Assembly: GCF_051912845.1 (NCBI RefSeq)
Contig: NZ_JBNCBU010000001.1
Coordinates: forward strand, 1 to 64,000
Direction of reading: 5' to 3'
From: Tsuneonella sediminis
GTDB lineage: Bacteria; Pseudomonadota; Alphaproteobacteria; Sphingomonadales; Sphingomonadaceae
DNA length: 64,000 bases
Shown here: positions 36,116-44,909 of the stretch, piece after piece
How positions within the stretch are numbered: position 1 is the first letter of the stretch
How the letters are laid out: each line of letters opens with the position of its first letter
Made by a program: the position numbers and the translations under genes
The notes under the pieces: generated by a model
Databases searched by the model: none
Seen by the model: only the letters and a program-made list of their open reading frames with translations
What the model was told of the DNA's origin: nothing

Positions 36116-36820
36116 ATGATAGATGTGTTCGGCGGCAATGGCGACACCTATGGCTCACAGGGCCGCTTCACCCGCGATCCCGTGACGGGGGCGCTGGTGC
36201 CGGTGGTGGTCGAACAGACCAGCCGCGGCGAGCGCAGTTTCGACATCTTCAGCCGCCTGCTGCGCGAACGGATCGTCTTCGTGACCGACCAGATCGAGGA
36301 CAACATGGCCTCGCTGATCGTCGCGCAGCTGCTGTTCCTCGAAAGCGAGAACCCGAGCAAGCCGATCAGCATGTACATCAATTCGCCGGGCGGCGTGGTG
36401 ACTGCCGGCATGGCGATCCATGACACCATGCAGTACATCAAGCCGCGCGTGTCGACCGTCTGCATCGGGCAGGCGGCGTCGATGGGCAGCTTCCTGCTTG
36501 CCGCGGGCGAGCCGGGGATGCGCATCGCGCTTCCCAACGCACGGATCATGGTGCACCAGCCGTCCGGCGGCGCGCGCGGCATGGCGTCCGACATCGAGAT
36601 CCAGGCGCGCGAGATCCTGCGGATGCGGACGCGGATGAACGATCTCTACGCCAAGTACACCGGCAAGGCGCTGTCCGAGATCGAGAAGGCGATGGACCGC
36701 GACACCTTCCTCGAGGCCGACGAGGCGATGGCCTTCGGCATCGTCGACAAGGTATTCGAGACGCGCCCGGAGGGCGAGGGCAATGCCGAGGCCGAAGGGT
36801 CCGGCGGCGCGCCCGAGTAG
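36116..36820 (+). CDS. clpP: ATP-dependent Clp protease proteolytic subunit
   Basis: The 234-residue product has the serine protease core with Ser122 in GQAASMGSFLL, His147 in IMVHQPSGG and Asp196 in MDRDTF. The N-terminal part (PVTGALVPVVVEQTSRGER) is the typical start of alphaproteobacterial ClpP. It forms the 14-subunit degradation chamber fed by ClpX. An acidic Gly/Glu-rich tail ends it. clpX follows after 183 bases. Confidence 0.96.
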   Translation: MIDVFGGNGDTYGSQGRFTRDPVTGALVPVVVEQTSRGERSFDIFSRLLRERIVFVTDQIEDNMASLIVAQLLFLESENPSKPISMYINSPGGVVTAGMAIHDTMQYIKPRVSTVCIGQAASMGSFLLAAGEPGMRIALPNARIMVHQPSGGARGMASDIEIQAREILRMRTRMNDLYAKYTGKALSEIEKAMDRDTFLEADEAMAFGIVDKVFETRPEGEGNAEAEGSGGAPE

Positions 36821-37003
36821 GCGGCCTGGACCCGGCGCCGCCGCGGCGGGTTGTCCGGCGTAGCAATTCGGCAACCGTGCCGCTTCAGCTTGCCGCAAGG
36901 CCGTTGCTGTAAGGCGCTATGAGTTGATTATCGAAATTCCGGCCTTAGGGTCGGCGAATCCCCCGGCTCCGCTAACCCGGCCCGGGGCTTCGAAAGCCAG
37001 GAA

Positions 37004-38269
37004 ATGACCAAGTTGAGCGGAACCGACAGCAAGAGCACCCTGTACTGCAGCTTCTGCGGCAAGTCGCAGCACGAGGTGCGCAAGCTTATCGCCGGGCCGA
37101 CCGTGTTCATCTGCGATGAATGCGTCGAGCTGTGCAACGACATCATCCGGGAAGAGACCAAGGCCGGCATCGCGGGCCGGAAGGAAGGCGACGTCCCCAC
37201 GCCGCTCGACATCTTCACCACCCTTAACGATTACGTGATCGGGCAGGACCGCGCCAAGCGCGTCCTCTCGGTCGCGGTGCACAACCACTACAAGCGGCTC
37301 AAGCATTCGGGCAAGTCGGGCGAGGTCGAGCTGGCCAAGTCCAACATCCTGCTCGTCGGGCCCACCGGCTCGGGCAAGACCCTCCTTGCGCAAACGCTCG
37401 CGCGGACGTTCGACGTGCCGTTCACGATGGCCGACGCGACCACGCTGACCGAGGCCGGCTACGTTGGCGAGGACGTCGAGAACATCATCCTCAAGCTGCT
37501 GCAGGCGAGCGACTACAATGTCGAGAAGGCGCAGCACGGCATCGTCTACATCGACGAGATCGACAAGATCACCCGCAAGGCGGAAAATCCGTCGATTACC
37601 CGCGACGTGTCGGGCGAGGGCGTGCAGCAGGCGTTGCTCAAGCTGATGGAGGGCACCACCGCATCCGTCCCGCCGCAGGGCGGACGCAAGCACCCGCAGC
37701 AGGAATTCCTCCAGGTCGATACGACCAACATCCTGTTCATCTGCGGTGGCGCGTTTGCGGGCCTCGAAAAGATCATCGCCGACCGCCTGCAGAAGCGGTC
37801 GATCGGCTTCGGCGCGCACGTCGCCGACCCCGACAAGCGCCGCGTCGGCGAACTGCTCCAGAAATGCGAGCCGGAGGACCTGCTCAAGTTCGGGCTGATT
37901 CCCGAGTTCGTCGGCCGCCTGCCGGTCATCGCGACCCTCAACGACCTCGACGTCGACGCGCTGGTCATGATTCTGACCGAGCCGAAGAACGCGTTGGTAA
38001 AGCAGTACTGCAAGCTGTTCGACCTCGAGGATGTCGAGCTCACGTTCACCGAGGATGCGCTGAAGGCGGTCGCCGAGAAGGCAATCGAGCGCAAGACCGG
38101 CGCGCGCGGCCTTCGGTCGATCGTCGAGGGAATCCTGCTCGACACGATGTTCGACCTGCCCGACATGGACGGGGTGACCGAGATCGTCGTCGACAAGGAC
38201 GTGGTCGAGGGCCGCAAGGACCCGGTGCGCGTGGTGGACGGCAAGAAGGGCAAGGAAGAGGCGGCCTGA
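37004..38269 (+). CDS. clpX: ATP-dependent Clp protease ATP-binding subunit ClpX
   Basis: The 421-residue product has the N-terminal C4 zinc finger (CSFCGKS, CDECVELC), Walker A GPTGSGKT, Walker B VYIDEIDKI, sensor motifs and the IGF loop (RSIGFGA) that docks on ClpP. It unfolds tagged proteins; in alphaproteobacteria it drives cell-cycle degradation of CtrA. A strong terminator follows. Confidence 0.97.
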   Translation: MTKLSGTDSKSTLYCSFCGKSQHEVRKLIAGPTVFICDECVELCNDIIREETKAGIAGRKEGDVPTPLDIFTTLNDYVIGQDRAKRVLSVAVHNHYKRLKHSGKSGEVELAKSNILLVGPTGSGKTLLAQTLARTFDVPFTMADATTLTEAGYVGEDVENIILKLLQASDYNVEKAQHGIVYIDEIDKITRKAENPSITRDVSGEGVQQALLKLMEGTTASVPPQGGRKHPQQEFLQVDTTNILFICGGAFAGLEKIIADRLQKRSIGFGAHVADPDKRRVGELLQKCEPEDLLKFGLIPEFVGRLPVIATLNDLDVDALVMILTEPKNALVKQYCKLFDLEDVELTFTEDALKAVAEKAIERKTGARGLRSIVEGILLDTMFDLPDMDGVTEIVVDKDVVEGRKDPVRVVDGKKGKEEAA

Positions 38270-38325
38270 CCGCCTGATCTGGCGAGGGCGGCCGGCTTCG
38301 TCCGGAGGCCGAGCGACAGACGGAG

Positions 38326-38356
38326 GACCCCGCACGGTGCGTGCGGGGTCTTTTCG
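38326..38356 (+). terminator. Intrinsic terminator after clpX
   Basis: A perfect 10-base stem (GACCCCGCAC / GTGCGGGGTC) with a five-base loop is followed by TTTTCGT, 57 bases past the clpX stop. Confidence 0.88.
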
Positions 38357-38392
38357 TATCCACGCCCTCGTCCTTCGGCGCGGAAATTCGCA

Positions 38393-38438
38393 GAAAAAGG
38401 CCCCGTCCGGCGAGGGGGAAGGGGTACCGGACGGGGCT
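38393..38438 (-). terminator. Intrinsic terminator of the fasciclin gene
   Basis: On the minus strand an 11-base stem (GCCCCGTCCGG and its complement) with a 16-base loop is followed by a TTTTT run. It lies 46 bases past the stop of the fasciclin gene, opposite the clpX terminator. Confidence 0.8.
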
Positions 38439-38483
38439 GGGAGTGGGCGCCGCCCCGGCCAGGGGCAGCGCCAGGGAACATCG

Positions 38484-39062
38484 TCAGGCGGGGAGGAAGA
38501 CCCCGTCGGTCACGTGGATGACGCCGTTGGTGGCCTTCACGTCGGCTTTCGAAACCCGCGCAGTGCGCCCTGCCGCATCGGTAATCGTGACCGATCCGCC
38601 GTCGAGCCGCGCGACGAGCGTCTCGCCGGCAACGGTCTCGATCGAATACGAGCCGCCGCTCTTGCGGATGGCTTCGACCAGCTGAGCCGCGGGCACTCGC
38701 CCGGCGACGACGTGATAGGTGAGCACTCTGGTCAGAGCGGCCTTCTGCGAGGGCTGAAGCAGAGTGTCGACGGTGCCGTCGGGCAACGCGGCGAATGCAG
38801 AATCGACAGGCGCGAACACGGTATACGGACCCGGGCCCGACAGGGTATCGACGAGATCTGCGGCCTTGACCGCGGCGACAAGGGTCGAATGCATGCCGGT
38901 ACCCATTGCGGTCCCGACGATCGTCTTCTGGGACTTCTCGGCGGCATGGCCCGAATGGCCAGCGTGATTGTGAGCCGCTGCGGGGGCACCGGCGGCGAGG
39001 ACGAAAGCGCCCATTGCAGCCACTGCGGCGAACGAGGCGGCTTTCAGCTTCGGGGAATTCAT
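38484..39062 (-). CDS. Secreted fasciclin (FAS1) domain protein
   Basis: The 192-residue product has a signal peptide (ends GAPAAAHNHAGHSGH with a His-rich start of the mature part) and one FAS1 domain (about 50-190) with TLVAAVKAADLVDTLSGPGP, YTVFAPVDSAFAALP and VLTYHVVAGR. FAS1 proteins mediate adhesion at the cell surface. It lies downstream of a sigma/anti-sigma pair on the same strand, and may be a target of that sigma factor (inference). An ATG with GGAG eight bases upstream is the start. Confidence 0.92.
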   Translation of the reverse strand: MNSPKLKAASFAAVAAMGAFVLAAGAPAAAHNHAGHSGHAAEKSQKTIVGTAMGTGMHSTLVAAVKAADLVDTLSGPGPYTVFAPVDSAFAALPDGTVDTLLQPSQKAALTRVLTYHVVAGRVPAAQLVEAIRKSGGSYSIETVAGETLVARLDGGSVTITDAAGRTARVSKADVKATNGVIHVTDGVFLPA

Positions 39063-39167
39063 GATGCGTAAGCTCCTTTGATCGGCAAGCCCCGTCCTGC
39101 TTGCGGGTGGAGTTACGCAGCGTGTCCCGCTGCGGATGCAGCACGGGAGAAAAATTTTTTCTAGCTG

Positions 39168-39890
39168 TCAGACCGTGTCGAAACTGCCCTCGGCAACGAC
39201 CGGCCCGGCGGCGGATTCCGGCGGTTTTCCGCCCAGCGGTTCGCGCGTGAGCACCATCGCGCTGCCGTCGTGGATGAGGGCAGCGGTCCCGGCATCGAGC
39301 GCGACACGCCTTTCGGCGCCCGGTTGCACCACGCCGAGCGAGCGCAGTTTGCTTCCGTCATCGGGCACCAGCCACAACTCGTGGTCGTGGATGCCGTCGG
39401 CGGTGAGCCCGCTCGCCGACACCAGAAGTTCGCGCCGGTCGGGAAGGTAGGTTACGCCGAGACGCAGCGCGGTGTCGCCGATGGGGATCGAGGCGACCAG
39501 CGGTGGGGCGGCCGTGGCCACCTGGGGGGGATCGCCGGCGGAAGAAGTGCGTGTCTGCGGTGTGAGCACGAGCGCCGCCATCGCGGCGCTGGCAGCGATG
39601 GCACCGGCCGCGGCCCCGCGCTGCCAGAACCGCACGCGCCGGCGCAGGGCGATGACCTCGCCGCCTTCGTCCGCAGCGCCTCCGGCAGCGGCGAGGATCC
39701 GGGCGAAAAGCTCTTCCGGCGGGATTTCCGAAGGTATCGTGTCGAGCAGTGGCGCGAGGCGGTGCTCCCACCACTCGACCGTCTCCGCGAACGCCGGATC
39801 GCTGGCGTAGCGTCCGCGCGCGTCGAGCAGATCCTGCCCGTCGAGCAGCCCGATCGCGAATTCGGCGGCAAGGCGATCGTCGGGAGTCAT
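39168..39890 (-). CDS. Membrane anti-sigma factor, RskA-like
   Basis: The 240-residue product has an N-terminal sigma-binding helix bundle (about 1-85; LAAEFAIGLLDGQDLLDARGRY), one membrane helix (about 95-113) and a C-terminal periplasmic RskA domain (ELWLVPDDGSKLRSLGVV). It overlaps the ECF sigma gene by four bases (ATGA), as expected for an anti-sigma and its sigma. RskA proteins hold sigma-K type factors inactive until cut. Confidence 0.9.
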   Translation of the reverse strand: MTPDDRLAAEFAIGLLDGQDLLDARGRYASDPAFAETVEWWEHRLAPLLDTIPSEIPPEELFARILAAAGGAADEGGEVIALRRRVRFWQRGAAAGAIAASAAMAALVLTPQTRTSSAGDPPQVATAAPPLVASIPIGDTALRLGVTYLPDRRELLVSASGLTADGIHDHELWLVPDDGSKLRSLGVVQPGAERRVALDAGTAALIHDGSAMVLTREPLGGKPPESAAGPVVAEGSFDTV

Positions 39891-40450
39891 TCGCCCGCCT
39901 CCAGGCAGGTCCTGAGGCGCGCCAGGCCGCGCCGGATGCGGCTTTTCATGGTGCCCAGGGGAACACCTTCCCGGTCCGCAAGATCGGCATAGGTCGACCC
40001 GCCGAAGAACGCCGCGCGGATGCCCGATCGTTGCGCGGCATCCAGCCTTTCGAGGCAGTGGTGGATTCGCGCTCTGCCTTCGCTGGCGATCAGGCTGTCT
40101 TCGGCTGACGGGGTGTCATCGGCGACCGCGCTCGCCTCCTCGACGGGGACGGGTGGTCCGGCTGTGCGCCTGCGGCGCAGCCGGTCGATCGCCCGGTTGC
40201 GGGCAAGGACTGCGATCCAGGTGATCGGACTGGCGCGCGCCGGATCGAACCGGTCGGCGCGGCGCCACAAGGTCAGATAGACGTCCTGCAAGGTGTCCTC
40301 GGCTTCCTTTCGGTCTCCCAAGATACGCAGGCAGATACCGAAAAGCTTCGCTGATGTGGCGCGGTAGACCTGTTCGAGCGCCGCTCTGTCGCCCGCGCCG
40401 AGACGGACGAGGGCCGCTGCGAGCCTCGCGCGGGCTTCGTCGGCGTTCAC
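39887..40450 (-). CDS. ECF RNA polymerase sigma factor, SigK-like
   Basis: GTG start. The 187-residue product has sigma region 2 (about 25-95; AEDTLQDVYLTLWRRADRFD, ITWIAVLARNRAIDRLRRR) and region 4 (about 130-182; TYADLADREGVPLGTMKSRIRRGLARL). No region 3, so it is an ECF factor. With the coupled RskA-like gene it forms a membrane-signalling switch. No promoter motif for it was identified by eye. Confidence 0.93.
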   Translation of the reverse strand: MNADEARARLAAALVRLGAGDRAALEQVYRATSAKLFGICLRILGDRKEAEDTLQDVYLTLWRRADRFDPARASPITWIAVLARNRAIDRLRRRRTAGPPVPVEEASAVADDTPSAEDSLIASEGRARIHHCLERLDAAQRSGIRAAFFGGSTYADLADREGVPLGTMKSRIRRGLARLRTCLEAGE

Positions 40451-40501
40451 CCGGCGGCCCGTTCGACTGGTCCCCGCCCGCAGCGCACAGCGCGTCTGTC
40501 G

Positions 40502-41407
40502 CTAGTCATGCGCGTGCCGCATCCCGCAAGCTCCGGTTTCGACCTGAATGGTGACATGACCGATGTGGAATTCGTGGTCCAGCGATTCGCTCAGGTCGCG
40601 CAGGAAGGCGTCACCCGGGTGCCCTCCGGGCATGACGAGGTGCGCGGTCAGGGCGGCCTCGGTCGTGCTCATCGGCCAGATGTGGAGATCGTGCACCGCG
40701 GCAACGCCCGGAAGGCCCGCAATGTGCGCGCGCACCCCCTGCTCGTCGATATGGTCGGGAACTGCGTTAAGGCCCAGCTTGACGCTGTCCTTGAGTAGAC
40801 CCCAGGTCCCCCAGCCGATCACGATGACGATCAACAGGCTGGTGAAGGGGTCGATCCACCGCTGGCCGGTCCACAGGATGAGTGCGCCGGCAATGACCAC
40901 CCCAAGGCTGACGAGAGCGTCGGCGGCCATGTGCAGGAATGCACCGCGGATGTTGATGTCGTGCTTGCGCCCCCGCGCGAAGAGCATGGCGGTGCCCGCG
41001 TTGATAACGATGCCGATCCCGGCGACGATGATCATCGTGCGCCCTTCGACCGCGGGCGGCTCCCCCAGCCGGTGCAAGGTTTCGAACGCGATGCCGCCGA
41101 TCGCCACCAGGAGCAGCCCGGCATTCGCGAGCGCGGCGAGAATGGTCGAGCTTTTGAACCCGTAGGTGAACCGGCCGCCTGCAGGACGCCTCGCCAGCAC
41201 GCTTGCGGCCCAGGCAAGGGCAAGGCTGAGCACGTCGCTCAGGTTGTGGCCGGCGTCGGCAATGAGCGCCATCGAGCCGGATATGAAACCATAGACCGCT
41301 TCGACGACCACGAACGCCAGATTGAGGACGACGCCCAGCGCGAAAGCCGCGCCGAAGTCGCGCTGCGGCCCGCCATGCGCGTGATCGTGAGAATGCCCCG
41401 CGCCCAT
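40502..41407 (-). CDS. Cation diffusion facilitator, CzcD-like Zn/Co/Cd exporter
   Basis: The 301-residue product starts with a His-rich metal segment (AGHSHDHAHGG), has six membrane helices with the metal sites HNLSD (helix 2, ADAGHNLSD) and HMAADAL (helix 5), and a C-terminal cytoplasmic ferredoxin-like domain (VHDLHIWPMS, HVTIQVE). It exports divalent cations in exchange for protons. It starts three bases after the mtgA stop and is probably co-transcribed with it. Confidence 0.95.
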   Translation of the reverse strand: MGAGHSHDHAHGGPQRDFGAAFALGVVLNLAFVVVEAVYGFISGSMALIADAGHNLSDVLSLALAWAASVLARRPAGGRFTYGFKSSTILAALANAGLLLVAIGGIAFETLHRLGEPPAVEGRTMIIVAGIGIVINAGTAMLFARGRKHDINIRGAFLHMAADALVSLGVVIAGALILWTGQRWIDPFTSLLIVIVIGWGTWGLLKDSVKLGLNAVPDHIDEQGVRAHIAGLPGVAAVHDLHIWPMSTTEAALTAHLVMPGGHPGDAFLRDLSESLDHEFHIGHVTIQVETGACGMRHAHD

Positions 41408-41410
41408 CGC

Positions 41411-42079
41411 CTACCCGTAAATGCACGAATCGAGGCCGTCGCGCCGCACGATGCCGATGCGCGCCGCGATCGTGTTGCCGTAGCGACGCGTGAAGCCGGT
41501 CGGGTTCACCACCGAGCGCTTCTTGGGGAGGGGCAGCGCCGCGGCCATCCGCGCCGCCTCGGTGCGCGAAAGACGTGCCGCGGAGTGCCCGTAATAGCGC
41601 TGTGCTCCGGCTTCCGCGCCATAGGTCCCGATGCCGGTTTCTGCGACGTTGAGGTAGACCTCCATGATCCGGCGCTTTCCCCAGAGGTTCTCGATGAGGA
41701 AGGTGAACCACGCCTCGAACCCCTTGCGGATGTAGCCGCCCCCCTGCCACAGGAAGACGTTCTTGGCGGTCTGCTGGCTGATCGTCGATCCTCCCCTGAT
41801 CCGGCCGCCTTTCGCATTGCGCTCGATCGCCTGCTCGATCGCCTCGCGGTCGAAACCGTCGTGGCTGCAGAATTTGCCGTCTTCGGCCGCGATCACGGCG
41901 GACACGAGGTTGCGGTCGATGTTCGACAGCGGCTCCCAGTCCTTCGTGATGCCATTGCCGTCGAGCAGCATCGTCGCGGTGACCGGTACGGGCAGGAAGC
42001 GGAACAGAAGCACCAGCGCGAGGCTGAGCACCACGAACCCGGCGAACAGCTTGGCGAAGAGCTTCGCGAACCACAGCAT
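41411..42079 (-). CDS. mtgA: Monofunctional peptidoglycan transglycosylase
   Basis: The 222-residue product has one N-terminal membrane helix (about 5-28) and a glycosyltransferase 51 domain with the catalytic Glu in AAEDGKFCSHDGFD and the second conserved block GGSTISQQTAKNVFLW. It polymerises lipid II without a transpeptidase domain. The last residues (RDGLDSCIYG) are as in other alphaproteobacteria. Confidence 0.96.
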   Translation of the reverse strand: MLWFAKLFAKLFAGFVVLSLALVLLFRFLPVPVTATMLLDGNGITKDWEPLSNIDRNLVSAVIAAEDGKFCSHDGFDREAIEQAIERNAKGGRIRGGSTISQQTAKNVFLWQGGGYIRKGFEAWFTFLIENLWGKRRIMEVYLNVAETGIGTYGAEAGAQRYYGHSAARLSRTEAARMAAALPLPKKRSVVNPTGFTRRYGNTIAARIGIVRRDGLDSCIYG

Positions 42080-42157
42080 CGGAGCCGGTGCTAGGGGTAT
42101 CGACTTGCCCGATCAAGCGGCGCAAGACGGCAAGATCGGCTGCACGGGAGAAATGCC

Positions 42158-42430
42158 ATGCCTCAATTCGTGATCGAACGCGAAATGCCCGGCGCCGGGT
42201 CGCTCGGACCCGGCGACCTGCAGGGCGCATCGCAGCAGTCGTGCAGCGTGCTGCGCGACCTTGGTCCGGAGATCCAGTGGGTCCACAGCTACGTCACCGA
42301 TGACAAGATCTACTGCATCTACCGCGCGCCGAGCGAGGACCTGATCCGGAAGCACGCGGACACCGCGGGTTTCCCCGCGAACTCGATCGCGCAGGTGCGC
42401 AGCGTGATCGATCCGACCACCGCCGAATAG
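42158..42430 (+). CDS. DUF4242 family small protein
   Basis: The 90-residue product fits the DUF4242 family (FVIEREMPGAGSL, VQWVHSYVTDDKIYCIYRAP-like core, ENTIREHA-like end). These are ferredoxin-like-fold proteins, some reported as nickel-binding. Function here is not assigned. It ends at a shared terminator. Confidence 0.85.
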   Translation: MPQFVIEREMPGAGSLGPGDLQGASQQSCSVLRDLGPEIQWVHSYVTDDKIYCIYRAPSEDLIRKHADTAGFPANSIAQVRSVIDPTTAE

Positions 42431-42433
42431 CAA

Positions 42434-42462
42434 AAAGGGCCGCCCCGCAGGAGCGGCCCTTT
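42434..42462. terminator. Bidirectional terminator, DUF4242 gene / rpoH
   Basis: A 10-base stem AAAGGGCCGC / GCGGCCCTTT with a nine-base loop lies between the two convergent stops; the A/T ends supply U tracts in both directions. Confidence 0.87.
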
Positions 42463-42478
42463 GTCCCTCAGCCTGCTG

Positions 42479-43405
42479 TTACCCGGCGGCGAGCGCCGCG
42501 ATGCTGCCGCTTGGGGCCAACCGCTCGCCGGCGATGCGCTGCATGGCCTTCTGCAGCTTCTCGAACGCGCGTACCTCGATCTGGCGGATGCGCTCGCGGC
42601 TGACGTCGTAGACCTGGCTCAACTCCTCGAGCGTTTGCGGGTTGTCGGTCAGCCGCCGCTCGGTGAGGATGTGCTTCTCGCGCTCGTTGAGGCTGTCCAT
42701 CGCCTCGACGAGCATCTCGTGGCGGACCTGCGCCTCCTCGGCCTCGGCAGCAGTCTCGTCCTGCAGCGGACGATCGTCCTGCAGCCAGTCCTGCCACTCG
42801 CCCGAGCCTTCCTCGGCACCGCGCATCGAGACGTTGAGCGAACCGTCGCCGCCCATCATCATCCGGCGGTTCATGTTGATCACTTCCTGCTCGGGCACGC
42901 CGAGATCGGTCGCGATCTTTGCCACGTCGTCGGGATGAAGGTCCGAGTCCTCGTAGGCCTCGAGCTCCTTCTTCATCCGCCGCAGGTTGAAAAACAGCTT
43001 CTTCTGCGCCGCAGTGGTGCCCATTTTGACGAGCGACCAGGAGCGCAGGATGAACTCCTGGATCGACGCCTTGATCCACCACATCGCGTAGGTCGCGAGG
43101 CGGAAGCCGCGATCGGGTTCAAACTTCTTGACGCCCTGCATCAGGCCGACGTTGCCCTCGGAAATGAGGTCGCTGACGGGCAGGCCGTAGCCGCGGTAGC
43201 CCATGGCGATCTTAGCCACGAGCCGCAGATGGCTGGTGACGAGCTGCGCGGCCGCTTCCGGGTCCTCGTGCTCGGCGTAGCGCTTCGCGAGCATGTATTC
43301 CTGCTCGGGCGTGAGAATGGGGAATTTCTTGATCTCGGCCAGGTAGCGGTTGAGGCTCGCCTCACCGCCCAGGGCCGGGACAGACAATGACTTGGACTTG
43401 TTCAC
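42479..43405 (-). CDS. rpoH: Heat-shock sigma factor RpoH
   Basis: GTG at 43405 (VNKSKSLSVPALGGE) is chosen, with AGGG upstream and a length of 308 residues close to other alphaproteobacterial RpoH; an in-frame ATG at 43540 would add 45 residues and run into the neighbouring gene. Regions 2 (RLATYAMWWIKASIQEFILRS), the RpoH box (QKKLFFNLRR) and 4 (TLEELSQVYDVSRERIRQIE) are clear. It directs the heat-shock regulon, including clpP and the chaperones. The RpoH box sets it apart from RpoD. Confidence 0.95.
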   Translation of the reverse strand: MNKSKSLSVPALGGEASLNRYLAEIKKFPILTPEQEYMLAKRYAEHEDPEAAAQLVTSHLRLVAKIAMGYRGYGLPVSDLISEGNVGLMQGVKKFEPDRGFRLATYAMWWIKASIQEFILRSWSLVKMGTTAAQKKLFFNLRRMKKELEAYEDSDLHPDDVAKIATDLGVPEQEVINMNRRMMMGGDGSLNVSMRGAEEGSGEWQDWLQDDRPLQDETAAEAEEAQVRHEMLVEAMDSLNEREKHILTERRLTDNPQTLEELSQVYDVSRERIRQIEVRAFEKLQKAMQRIAGERLAPSGSIAALAAG

Positions 43406-43529
43406 TTCTACCCTGACCTTTCTCGCGTCGCCCTCGTTGTCGGGACCCCGGATGGGCATCCGTCGGATGGGGCACGCTTCAGCATATATAGAGGAAGCAC
43501 TGTCGCCTGTTGAGTGCTTTTCGTCGATT

Positions 43530-44474
43530 TCAATGAGCAACTCGGTCGATTAGTTCCGCCATATCGGCGGGTAGTTCCGTCGCAAAGGCGAGGCGATCGC
43601 CAGTCACCGGATGTACGAAGCCGAGGCTGGCGGCATGCAACGCCTGGCGGCGGAACCCGAGATCCGCAAGGACGGGGCGCAGCGGTGCGGGCGTTCGACC
43701 GTACACAGGGTCTCCCAGTAGCGCATTACCGATTGACGCAAGGTGAACCCTGACCTGGTGGGTCCGGCCGGTCTCCAGACGGCATTCGACCAGCGCCGCG
43801 TGGCGCAATGCGCGCAGGGTGCGGTAGTGCGTGACCGCGTGCTTGCCGCGCGCCGAGGTTTCGGGGAGCACTGCCATCTTCTTGCGGTTTGCATCGGAGC
43901 GGCCGATCCGTCCCTCGATACGGCCTGCTGCGGGCCGCGGCTCTCCCCCGGTGACGGCAAGATAGGTTCGCTCGATCGAGTGATCCGCGAATTGCCCTGC
44001 CAGTCCCTCGTGCGCCGCGTCGCTCTTGGCCACCACGAGCAGGCCCGAGGTGTCCTTGTCGATGCGGTGGACGATTCCCGGGCGCAGGGTCCCGTTGATG
44101 CCCGACAGCCGGCCCGCGCAGTGATGAAGCAGCGCGTTGACGAGCGTGCCGTCGAGATTGCCCGCGGCAGGATGCACCACCAGTCCGGCCGGCTTGTTCA
44201 CGACCACCAGGTGCTCGTCCTCGAACACGATGTCGAGCGGGATGTCCTGCGCTGGCGTGTCGAGCGCGGCGGGCGGTGGAAGGGCGACCGAAAACGCCGC
44301 GCCTGCGGCGACCCTTGCCGAAGCGGTCGAGACGGGGCGGTCGTCGATCTCGACCGCGCCGGCCGCGATCAGCGCCTTGACCCGTTCGCGCGACAGCCCG
44401 GTGGCATCGGCCAGCGCCCTGTCGAGCCGGCCTGAGCCTGCAATCGCTCCGGTGATGATTTCGCCGTCCCCCAT
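43530..44474 (-). CDS. RluD-type 23S rRNA pseudouridine synthase
   Basis: ATG at 44474 (MGDGEIITG) gives a 314-residue product with an N-terminal S4 domain (RLDRALADATGLSRERVKALI), the RluA/RluD catalytic motif HRIDKDTSGLLV with the active Asp, and RKKMAV, GRTHQVRVHL, RQALHA. Family members modify U1911/1915/1917 of 23S rRNA. RluD or RluC identity cannot be fixed. The start faces the JAMM gene start with 17 bases between them. Confidence 0.92.
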   Translation of the reverse strand: MGDGEIITGAIAGSGRLDRALADATGLSRERVKALIAAGAVEIDDRPVSTASARVAAGAAFSVALPPPAALDTPAQDIPLDIVFEDEHLVVVNKPAGLVVHPAAGNLDGTLVNALLHHCAGRLSGINGTLRPGIVHRIDKDTSGLLVVAKSDAAHEGLAGQFADHSIERTYLAVTGGEPRPAAGRIEGRIGRSDANRKKMAVLPETSARGKHAVTHYRTLRALRHAALVECRLETGRTHQVRVHLASIGNALLGDPVYGRTPAPLRPVLADLGFRRQALHAASLGFVHPVTGDRLAFATELPADMAELIDRVAH

Positions 44475-44491
44475 TGCTAGGGAAATGGGCG

Positions 44492-44899
44492 ATGGAGATC
44501 GAAGTCTCAAGCGGGGTCGTCGCTACAATCGTCGGGCATGCGGCCACGGCGCGCCCCCGCGAGGCCTGCGGCCTGCTGTTCGGCAAGGGCGACGTTATCG
44601 ATAGCGCGACCCGGTGCGCCAATGTGCACCCGCAGCCCGAAACGCATTTCGAGATCGATCCGCAGGCGCTTATCGACGCCCACCGCGCCGCCCGCTCCGG
44701 AGGTCCGCCGGTTATCGGATACTGGCATTCGCACCCTTCGGGGCCACCTCGGCCTTCTGCGACCGACCGCAAGCAGGCAACGGGTGACGGCAGGGTGTGG
44801 GCGATCGTGGCGTTCGACCGTTCAAAGGGCAGGGTCGGCTGGTGGCGCGACACCCCGTGCGGGTTCGAACCGCTTTCCTACCGCGCCTCGCACGGCTAG
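44492..44899 (+). CDS. JAMM (Mov34/MPN) family metalloprotease
   Basis: ATG at 44492 gives a 135-residue product with a complete JAMM motif: Glu in REACGLLFG, then HSHPSGPPRPSATD with two His and one Asp as zinc ligands. Bacterial members cut C-terminal extensions off sulfur carriers or act as isopeptidases. No ubiquitin-like or ThiS/MoaD gene is beside it, so the substrate is unknown. Confidence 0.92.
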   Translation: MEIEVSSGVVATIVGHAATARPREACGLLFGKGDVIDSATRCANVHPQPETHFEIDPQALIDAHRAARSGGPPVIGYWHSHPSGPPRPSATDRKQATGDGRVWAIVAFDRSKGRVGWWRDTPCGFEPLSYRASHG

Positions 44900-44909
44900 G
44901 ACGGCGCGC

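Noticed and set aside
32992..36147. Very long open frame (over 1000 codons) antisense to the TonB receptor and trigger factor end
   Set aside because: It is Arg/Pro/Gly-rich with no domain and lies opposite a clear TonB receptor; long antisense frames are expected in GC-rich DNA.
43406..43540. N-terminal extension of rpoH from ATG 43540
   Set aside because: It would overlap the rRNA synthase gene, lacks similarity to RpoH starts, and the GTG at 43405 has a suitable ribosome site and family-like length.
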